In this document: positions 7,702-13,126 of the stretch, piece by piece
Numbering within the stretch: the stretch's first letter is position 1
How the letters are laid out: each line of letters begins with the position of its first letter
DNA from: Cellvibrionales bacterium UBA1963
GTDB lineage: Bacteria > Pseudomonadota > Gammaproteobacteria > Pseudomonadales > UBA7434
Direction: 5' to 3'
DNA: 15,489 bases
Assembly (NCBI GenBank): GCA_002336035.1
Contig: DDED01000003.1
Coordinates: 1-15,489 of the forward strand
Program-made: the position numbers and the translations under genes
The notes under the pieces: model-generated
Told to the model about the DNA's origin: nothing
The model's database searches: none
The model's input: only the letters and a program-made list of their open reading frames with translations

Positions 7702-8574
7702 TCACTTTTTATCTAAGAAGCGGCTTAGCAGGGCGCTTGGAATCGCGATAAAACACCCCCATAAAAGGCCGCTTAAATGAGCTGTATTAGCCATCCTAGC
7801 TAAAAAATCAAACAGGCCAAGCCAACCTATCACTAAAGATGAAAGCATCAGCACATAGACACCTAACGGCAATACAAAAGCTTTATTAGGGTTAATAAGA
7901 TTAAATACGCCGCAGTAGCCTAAGAGGCCATAAATAACGCCCGACATGCCGCCAAAAAATGCATAGGGCGTGCTTGCAGCCTGATAAATATTCGATAGCA
8001 CCGCAATAAAAAATATTACACTCAACAAGTGAACTGCGCCAAATTGCCATTCTAATCGACGGCCTAACTCCCACAGCCAAAGCATATTAAAAACTAAATG
8101 TGCCCAGCCAAAGTGTAAGAATATAGGGGTTATTAATCGCCAGTATTGACCGTGAGCAAGAAATTCAGCCGGTGATATTCGATCGGATAAATTTAAAGTT
8201 TTACTTAATTGGCTGCTATCAATTAATTGTATTCGAAATAAATCAAGCCAATAATTCAGCTGAAATTCAACGAGTAAAAAACCAATGCAGCTGAACAAAA
8301 TTAGCAGTAATGTATACGGCGAGCGACCCACTATATGATAAAGAGCAAGCAATGACGATGGGTTATTTTTCTGCTTCAAACTGATTTGAAGTTCGCCATT
8401 TATAAATGCGCGATAATCGCTTTCAACAACCGAGCGATAGTTGCTGTCTTCGAGCATGATAATCTGCACCCCTGCTTGCTCAACAATCTTATGATTGATG
8501 TTTTTTTCTTGCCACCAATACACCGATAAAGGTTGCAAATCCGCACTAATAGGCGCTGTCAAAACTTTTATCAA
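7702..8574 (-). CDS. GlpG-like rhomboid intramembrane serine protease
   Basis: A 290-residue inner-membrane serine protease that cleaves transmembrane substrates. An N-terminal cytoplasmic domain (1-80) resembles that of GlpG. The membrane core has about six segments, starting near 87-105. The catalytic motif GGMSGVIYGLLGY contains Ser211, and the partner His266 lies in ANTAHLSGLLWG. The conserved HFGWAHLVFNMLWLWELG supplies His154, His159 and Asn163, matching GlpG His145, His150 and Asn154 in spacing; these help form the oxyanion hole. WR at 145-146 belongs to the loop-1 region. All catalytic features are intact, so it should be active. It is the second gene of the nadK-led run. A rhomboid beside nadK and pepN is, from memory, also found in pseudomonads. 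I leave out a symbol because orthology to glpG proper (beside glpR/glpE) is not supported by the neighbours. Confidence 0.92.
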   Translation of the reverse strand: MIKVLTAPISADLQPLSVYWWQEKNINHKIVEQAGVQIIMLEDSNYRSVVESDYRAFINGELQISLKQKNNPSSLLALYHIVGRSPYTLLLILFSCIGFLLVEFQLNYWLDLFRIQLIDSSQLSKTLNLSDRISPAEFLAHGQYWRLITPIFLHFGWAHLVFNMLWLWELGRRLEWQFGAVHLLSVIFFIAVLSNIYQAASTPYAFFGGMSGVIYGLLGYCGVFNLINPNKAFVLPLGVYVLMLSSLVIGWLGLFDFLARMANTAHLSGLLWGCFIAIPSALLSRFLDKK

Positions 8575-8624
8575 AACATTTTACCTAAAAAAGTTAACAA
8601 AGGCATTAGCCCTACTTCGCTTGA

Positions 8625-9512
8625 TCAACCGTCTATGAATTGTGCGCCCCAACCTAACTTATCTCGGCAGGTGCGATAAAACTGATGGCCTTCAGGGTGA
8701 ATCAACTTTAATTTTTTTGACTTTTTACGAATGTACAACACATCGCCTGGCTGTAAACCAAGATTGACCTGACCGTCACAACTGACACGTGGCGAAACAT
8801 GATTGCTCTCGCTGACAATGATTTTAATCTCGCTATTACCATCAACAACCAAAGGGCGACTGCTTAACGTATGTGGAAACATTGGCACCAAAACAATCGC
8901 ATTTAACCGAGGGTGCATGATGGGACCGCCACCGGATAAAGAATAGGCCGTAGAACCGGTTGGCGTTGATACAATTAACCCATCTGAACGCTGGGAGTAA
9001 ACAAACTCTCCCTCAATGTAAAGCTCAAAACTCAGCATCTTAGGTGCTTGACCACTGTGCAATACCACATCATTAAAGGCGTCAGATTGACCAACAACTG
9101 CCCCTTCCCTCTTTAATTCTGTCTCGAGTAAAAAGCGGGTTTCTGTCTCATACCTTCCCTCTAAGACAGAACCCACCCCAGTTTCAATATCTTCAGGCGC
9201 AATGTCCGTTAAAAAGCCCAGCTTACCTCGATTAATGCCTAATACCGGCACATCGTGACGAGCAAGATCTCGCGCAGCGCCCAACAAACTTCCATCACCG
9301 CCCACAACAATAACCATGTCGCAGACTTCCCCAATTAACTTTCGACTGGCAACTTGCAAGCTGTGACTGCCTAAGGCTTTGGATGTCTCTTCTTCAAGAA
9401 CAACGGTTAATTCTCGACGTTGTAATAGCAACACTAAGGCCTGAACAGACTGACGAACCAAATCACTATCAACCCGACCGATTAATCCAATGTTTCTAAA
9501 TTGCGAGGCCAT
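8625..9512 (-). CDS. nadK: NAD kinase
   Basis: Phosphorylates NAD to NADP using ATP, the only route to NADP in the cell; cytoplasmic. The ATG at 9512 gives 295 residues beginning MASQFRNIGLIGR, aligned with the usual family start, and has AGG seven bases upstream. A frame from 9560 would add 16 residues with no family support. The GGDG motif at 71-74 (VVGGDGSLLGAARDL) holds the catalytic Asp. INRGKLGFLTDI follows. NDVVLHSG (147-154) and STPTGSTAYSLSGGGP (182-197) form the NAD-binding core. FPHTLSSRPLVV is also typical. It heads a five-gene minus-strand run (nadK, rhomboid, DUF1315, DUF2797, pepN), with 50 bases to the rhomboid gene. The promoter lies in the divergent gap with the DUF1853 gene. 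Confidence 0.96.
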   Translation of the reverse strand: MASQFRNIGLIGRVDSDLVRQSVQALVLLLQRRELTVVLEEETSKALGSHSLQVASRKLIGEVCDMVIVVGGDGSLLGAARDLARHDVPVLGINRGKLGFLTDIAPEDIETGVGSVLEGRYETETRFLLETELKREGAVVGQSDAFNDVVLHSGQAPKMLSFELYIEGEFVYSQRSDGLIVSTPTGSTAYSLSGGGPIMHPRLNAIVLVPMFPHTLSSRPLVVDGNSEIKIIVSESNHVSPRVSCDGQVNLGLQPGDVLYIRKKSKKLKLIHPEGHQFYRTCRDKLGWGAQFIDG

Positions 9513-9575
9513 CAAAGTACCTGTTATCATTATGTGAATGTCTTTGCATCTATGGTGCAACTTATGACATTTAAG

Positions 9576-9592
9576 ATGCCAATTATAGGCAT
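9576..9592 (-). promoter_or_regulatory. nadK promoter -10 within an inverted repeat
   Basis: On the minus strand TATAAT (plus-strand 9582-9587) lies 69 bases before the chosen nadK start. It is enclosed by ATGCC (9576-9580) and GGCAT (9588-9592), a perfect five-base inverted repeat with seven bases between, overlapping the -10 element. The best -35 at 17 bases (TTTAGT) matches TTGACA weakly, so the promoter may need an activator. The inverted repeat could be an operator or merely the symmetry of an AT-rich core. Confidence 0.4.
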
Positions 9593-9677
9593 AATTACGC
9601 CAAGACTAAACCTTTGTCATTGGTAATTCGATGATTAAACGTAAGCTACATACTCTTTAACGGCGTATATTAGGGCC

Positions 9678-10679
9678 ATGTACGACAACTTAGCCAAGCA
9701 AATCATGCAAAAAGACTTTATTGATCAGTTACAATGCCGTGAAGTGAGACTACTTGCACAAGCAGTCTTTGGCCCGGCTTTAATGCAAATATTAGCCACT
9801 GAAGCCTCTACTCATCAACAAAAAACAGCCGCCGCCCCTCAAGCCAATGCGGCGCATCTCGACTCGCATATTGTCTTTACATTGGATGCCCAATACCGTG
9901 AGTGGCTGACTAGACTGGATCAGGCACCCGAGCCGTTATTCAACTATTTGGTCGGTCCAAGACAACATAAATTAGGCATTTATCATGAACGGCTGTGGCA
10001 ATTTTTTTTAACTCATGGTCATGAAACTGAACTCATCTACGCCAATCTCAAAGCGCGCTATAATGGCCAAGATCTCGGTGAGTTTGACCTTATCTACCAG
10101 CATCGCTCATTGGGCTTGGTGCATTTAGAAATAGCCACTAAATACTATCTCGCCGATGGCTTAGATAATACCGCATGGGAGCACTGGCATGGACCGGGAA
10201 AAACTGATCGGCTAGATTTAAAATTAAAGCACAGTATTAATAAGCAACTCAACCTTGCCGACCATCCCGCCGCAATGGCGTCGCTAGAATCAGTATTAAC
10301 CACTAAGCAATTATCCCTGCTGAACAAGCAACCGCTAGTGAAACAATTGCATGTTGGCGGACGTTTATTTTATCGTGACAACAACCCGCAGACCGATCAA
10401 CACATACCGCACCATGTAAACCCTCAGCATTTACGCGGCCAGTGGCTATTTTTACACGAGTGGCAAGCACTGCTTGCCAACAATACGATGCGGTACTGCT
10501 CAATTAAAAAACCTTTTTGGCTCGATACTCTAGCCGGGCAAAAGCCGTTGATGACGGTTGCAGCCAATAATGATGAACTGGCACAACGTCAGCCTGAAAT
10601 GGTCGTCTATCAATATGGCGAACAACCAAATACTGCGCAGTACGGTTTTGTGGTGCCCAACGATTGGTTATCGCGATAA
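9678..10679 (+). CDS. DUF1853 family protein
   Basis: A 333-residue protein of the DUF1853 family; no function is established. Conserved blocks are HKLGIYHERLWQFFL (98-112), LGEFDLIYQHRSLGLVHLEI (133-152) and HGPGKTDRLDLKLKHSINKQL (171-191), the last ending a charged helix. The order Glu104, Asp137 in GEFDLIY, Glu151 and Lys155 in HLEIATKYY resembles the acidic strand-turn-strand of PD-(D/E)XK nucleases, with the lysine shifted from its usual place. This is my inference from the pattern, not a known activity. There are no membrane segments or signal peptide. It is divergent from nadK, 117 bases upstream if the 9560 frame is used or 165 from the chosen start. It converges with the PLP enzyme gene, leaving 67 bases in which I see no terminator hairpin. 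Confidence 0.78.
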   Translation: MYDNLAKQIMQKDFIDQLQCREVRLLAQAVFGPALMQILATEASTHQQKTAAAPQANAAHLDSHIVFTLDAQYREWLTRLDQAPEPLFNYLVGPRQHKLGIYHERLWQFFLTHGHETELIYANLKARYNGQDLGEFDLIYQHRSLGLVHLEIATKYYLADGLDNTAWEHWHGPGKTDRLDLKLKHSINKQLNLADHPAAMASLESVLTTKQLSLLNKQPLVKQLHVGGRLFYRDNNPQTDQHIPHHVNPQHLRGQWLFLHEWQALLANNTMRYCSIKKPFWLDTLAGQKPLMTVAANNDELAQRQPEMVVYQYGEQPNTAQYGFVVPNDWLSR

Positions 10680-10746
10680 TGCAAAAATTGGCATCCAACC
10701 AACGACCGTACTGAATAGAGTGACCGCGCGTCTGTGCTTAATACCA

Positions 10747-11718
10747 TCACAAAGCGCATAAACCGCGCCGACCTTGTTGCCCACCACTGTGGATCACCGC
10801 AATCGCTTTAGTGTCAGGGTATTGGTTTGCCTTTAAAGACCGATACAGCGCATAAAAAACCTTTGCCATATAAACATGATCAACTGACTCCTGAAGTTGT
10901 TGCTCAAGCAGGCCATGAAAGGCCAACAAGTCGGCATTCATCTTTGCATACCCACCACAATGGCCATCATTGATCACCTGCCACTGCACGCCGTGGGTCT
11001 CGAGACTCTTATGATTAATCGCTAAGTCATGTGATATTTGCTTAGTAAGGCTCAAATTTTTTAATACATTGACTCCCTTTATAGTGCCATGAAACACCTT
11101 TTTATGTGGGCCTTGCTGGCATTCTAAAGCCCCCTCAATCATGCCCGTCATCGTGCTGCCGGTTGCTGCTGCCATCCATATTTGATCAACCGATGGAGGT
11201 AACTGCAAGGCAATTGCCCGGCCCATAGCGCGCACGCCTAAACGGCCAGTGGCATTTGAACCGCCTTCCGGCACGACCCAAGATCGACCAAACTGTTGCT
11301 CAATAACCGTCCGAGTATTGCCGTCGCACAAGGCTCGATAATCACTTCGACTGATAAAATGCAACCGCATGCCCAAAGTTTGAGCATCGCGTAACGTCGC
11401 CGACAGTTTCGCTGACCGCTCGCCGCGAACAATGCCAATGGTACCCAAACCAAAGGCTTCACCAGCAGCAGCAAGTGCATGTAAATGATTCGACCAAGCA
11501 CCGCCAAAACTGACTATTTGTTGGTAATTGCGTGCGCTAGCCAACTCAAGGTTCGGCAATAATTTAAAAATTTTATTGCCCATTACCCGGCCGTTAGAGC
11601 CACAGCGTAATTGGTCGAGTCGAATCAGATAAAGCGTGGGTGAAAAATCATTAAACAACGGAATAGTGCAGCGTTTGATGGGTAGGTAATGGCTGAAGGC
11701 CTCAATACTAAGTGACAT
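10747..11718 (-). CDS. PLP-dependent enzyme, ACC deaminase/D-cysteine desulfhydrase family
   Basis: A 323-residue fold-type II PLP enzyme related to 1-aminocyclopropane-1-carboxylate deaminase and D-cysteine desulfhydrase. The PLP lysine is probably Lys49 in VMGNKIFKLLP (family pattern GNKxRKLE, with Phe in the Arg position). The cofactor-ring contact is SFGGAWSNHLHALAAAG (Ser76-Asn77-His78). The phosphate-binding loop is AATGSTMTGMIEG. VPEGGSNATGRLG and the C-terminal IHSGGQQGRRG are also family-like. Substrate cannot be read from sequence: the ACC deaminase signature residues are not clearly present, and a D-amino-acid deaminase or desulfhydrase role is equally possible. It is single-gene in appearance, downstream of the LLM oxidoreductase terminator and convergent with the DUF1853 gene. 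No clear promoter is visible in the 55 bases after that terminator. Confidence 0.82.
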   Translation of the reverse strand: MSLSIEAFSHYLPIKRCTIPLFNDFSPTLYLIRLDQLRCGSNGRVMGNKIFKLLPNLELASARNYQQIVSFGGAWSNHLHALAAAGEAFGLGTIGIVRGERSAKLSATLRDAQTLGMRLHFISRSDYRALCDGNTRTVIEQQFGRSWVVPEGGSNATGRLGVRAMGRAIALQLPPSVDQIWMAAATGSTMTGMIEGALECQQGPHKKVFHGTIKGVNVLKNLSLTKQISHDLAINHKSLETHGVQWQVINDGHCGGYAKMNADLLAFHGLLEQQLQESVDHVYMAKVFYALYRSLKANQYPDTKAIAVIHSGGQQGRRGLCAL

Positions 11719-11772
11719 AATGGATAACCGAATAAAGCAAACGATGACCTAAGAAAGGCGCCATAAAGACCA

Positions 11773-11813
11773 TAAAAAAAGCCAGCGACAACCGATTAGA
11801 CTGCTGCTGGCTT
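11773..11813 (-). terminator. Rho-independent terminator of the LLM oxidoreductase gene
   Basis: On the minus strand AAGCCAGC and GCTGGCTT form an eight-base stem (plus-strand 11805-11812 and 11779-11786) with an 18-base loop. The stem is followed by a run of T (plus-strand A-run 11774-11780). It lies 42 bases after the LLM gene stop and ends about 55 bases before the PLP enzyme ATG, so the two genes are probably separate transcription units. Confidence 0.8.
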
Positions 11814-11854
11814 AATACTCGTCAACTATGTAAACAAAAAATAACCTATAACGG

Positions 11855-12862
11855 TTAAAGCGCTAACTCAGCCATGGTTCGCAATAATGCACTGTCACCC
11901 ATGACCAATAAAGAGGTAACCGGCGAATTCTCCCAATCTTGCAGCTTCTCTTTAATTCGACCTCGAGGACCGACAAGGGAGATCTCATCAGCAAAGGCAT
12001 CGGGGACAGCAGCAATTGCTTCATCACGTTTGCCTTCAAAAAATAAGTCTTGCACCTGATTGGCTTCCTCTTCAAAACCCATTCGGCACATTAGATCTTT
12101 ATGGAAATTACGCTTTTTAGCACCCATACCACCAATATAAAAACCTAACATCGCTTTGACCGGCATCAGTCCTTCCTCGACCGTATCGGTCTCGGTAACG
12201 ATCGCCATTGCAGGAATTTCAAATCCAGGCTTGGCCGCTTTCAACTGATCAGCATACACTTCTTGACGGTAAGGCGAGTAATAGAGCGGCAGCCAACCGT
12301 CTGCTATTTCTGCTGTTTGAGTGACATTTTTGGGCCCCTCTGCGCCTAAAAATATAGGTAGGTCTGCTCTCAGTGGGTGGGTAATAGGCTTTAACGGCTT
12401 ACCCAAGCCCCAACTATTTTCACCCTTATATGGCAGTGGATAATGCTCGCCATCATTAGTTACCGGCGCCTCACGGCGCAGTACCTGCCGAATAATATCA
12501 ACGTATTCACGCGTTCTTGAAACGGGCTTACTAAAGGGCTGACCGTACCAGCCCTCGACCACTTGTGGCCCCGATACGCCTAAGCCTAACATCATTCGAC
12601 CGCCCGACATATGATCCATCGCCAGCGCTGCCATAGCGCAAGCAGTTGGCGTTCTTGCCGATAATTGCGCCACCGATGTTCCCAAGCGAATTTTTGAAGT
12701 GTTTGCACCGATCCATGCCAAGGGCGTAAACGCATCATTGCCCCACGACTCTGCCGTCCAAACAGAATCGTAACCCAAACTTTCAGCTTCTTGCGCCAAT
12801 TTAATATGGCCATCACCCGGTGCTAATGCACCCCAATAACCTAATTGCAAACCAAGCTTCAT
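11855..12862 (-). CDS. LLM-class (luciferase-like) oxidoreductase, Rv3520c-like
   Basis: A 335-residue TIM-barrel flavin/deazaflavin oxidoreductase of the luciferase-like monooxygenase superfamily. The closest pattern I know is the mycobacterial Rv3520c-type F420-dependent family. Supporting segments are the start MKLGLQLGYWGA, GYDSVWTAESWGNDAFTPLAWIG, IRLGTSVAQLSARTP, the block GLGKPLKPITHPLRADLP, and LGAEGPKNVTQTAEIADGWLP. The substrate is unknown. The cofactor could be F420 or FMN and cannot be decided here. I chose ATG 12862 over the upstream ATG at 12889: GAGG lies five bases before it, the protein then begins as in relatives, and a putative -10 (12888-12893) would place the transcript start downstream of the longer start. 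It is divergent from the FadH-like reductase and has its own terminator. Confidence 0.88.
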   Translation of the reverse strand: MKLGLQLGYWGALAPGDGHIKLAQEAESLGYDSVWTAESWGNDAFTPLAWIGANTSKIRLGTSVAQLSARTPTACAMAALAMDHMSGGRMMLGLGVSGPQVVEGWYGQPFSKPVSRTREYVDIIRQVLRREAPVTNDGEHYPLPYKGENSWGLGKPLKPITHPLRADLPIFLGAEGPKNVTQTAEIADGWLPLYYSPYRQEVYADQLKAAKPGFEIPAMAIVTETDTVEEGLMPVKAMLGFYIGGMGAKKRNFHKDLMCRMGFEEEANQVQDLFFEGKRDEAIAAVPDAFADEISLVGPRGRIKEKLQDWENSPVTSLLVMGDSALLRTMAELAL

Positions 12863-12887
12863 ATCAACCTCTATCATTAAAAAAGAC

Positions 12888-12917
12888 ATTATCCCATGCA
12901 GGACAAGTAGACGCCAA
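12888..12917 (-). promoter_or_regulatory. Candidate sigma-70 promoter of the LLM oxidoreductase gene
   Basis: On the minus strand TTGGCG (plus-strand 12912-12917) and GATAAT (12888-12893) are separated by 18 bases. The -10 matches TATAAT at five of six positions and the -35 matches TTGACA mainly in its TTG. Predicted initiation near 12881 would leave a leader of about 19 bases containing GAGG (12868-12871) ahead of the ATG at 12862. Confidence 0.5.
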
Positions 12918-13007
12918 TGATACCGCTCGTCGAGTCACACAACATTAACCGTTAGGGTCGATGTAACTCTAAAAAGAACTGATAAGGCAAGTCACTCATG
13001 GTTTTTT

Positions 13008-13084
13008 TTAAATCATTGAATTAACTCAATTAAATCATGAATCGAATAGTGATTGACAGCCAACATTTGTTTATCAATCATGAT
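13008..13084. promoter_or_regulatory. Candidate operator array in the divergent LLM/enoate reductase region
   Basis: This part of the divergent intergenic region holds nested symmetric elements. ATTGA-N6-TCAAT (13015-13030) is a 16-base near-perfect palindrome, mismatched only at one symmetric pair. TGATTGA-N17-TCAATCA (13050-13056 and 13074-13080) is a second inverted pair. Their centres are about 42 bases apart, close to four helical turns. TTAAATCAT occurs twice (13008-13016 and 13030-13038), 22 bases apart, and ATCATGAT (13077-13084) is a perfect palindrome. TTGACA (13054-13059) on the plus strand could be a -35 box, but no good -10 follows at normal spacing. The layout suggests binding of a dimeric regulator, which is not encoded in the window. 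Confidence 0.42.
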
Positions 13085-13126
13085 ACTACCCGAATTTGTT
13101 GTCTTTAGGATGAAAAAATACTCTGC

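Noticed and set aside
11842..11857. TAACC-N6-GGTTA inverted repeat at the end of the LLM gene.
   Set aside because: It overlaps the stop codon, is short and AT-rich, and the strong terminator a few dozen bases on explains transcript ending.
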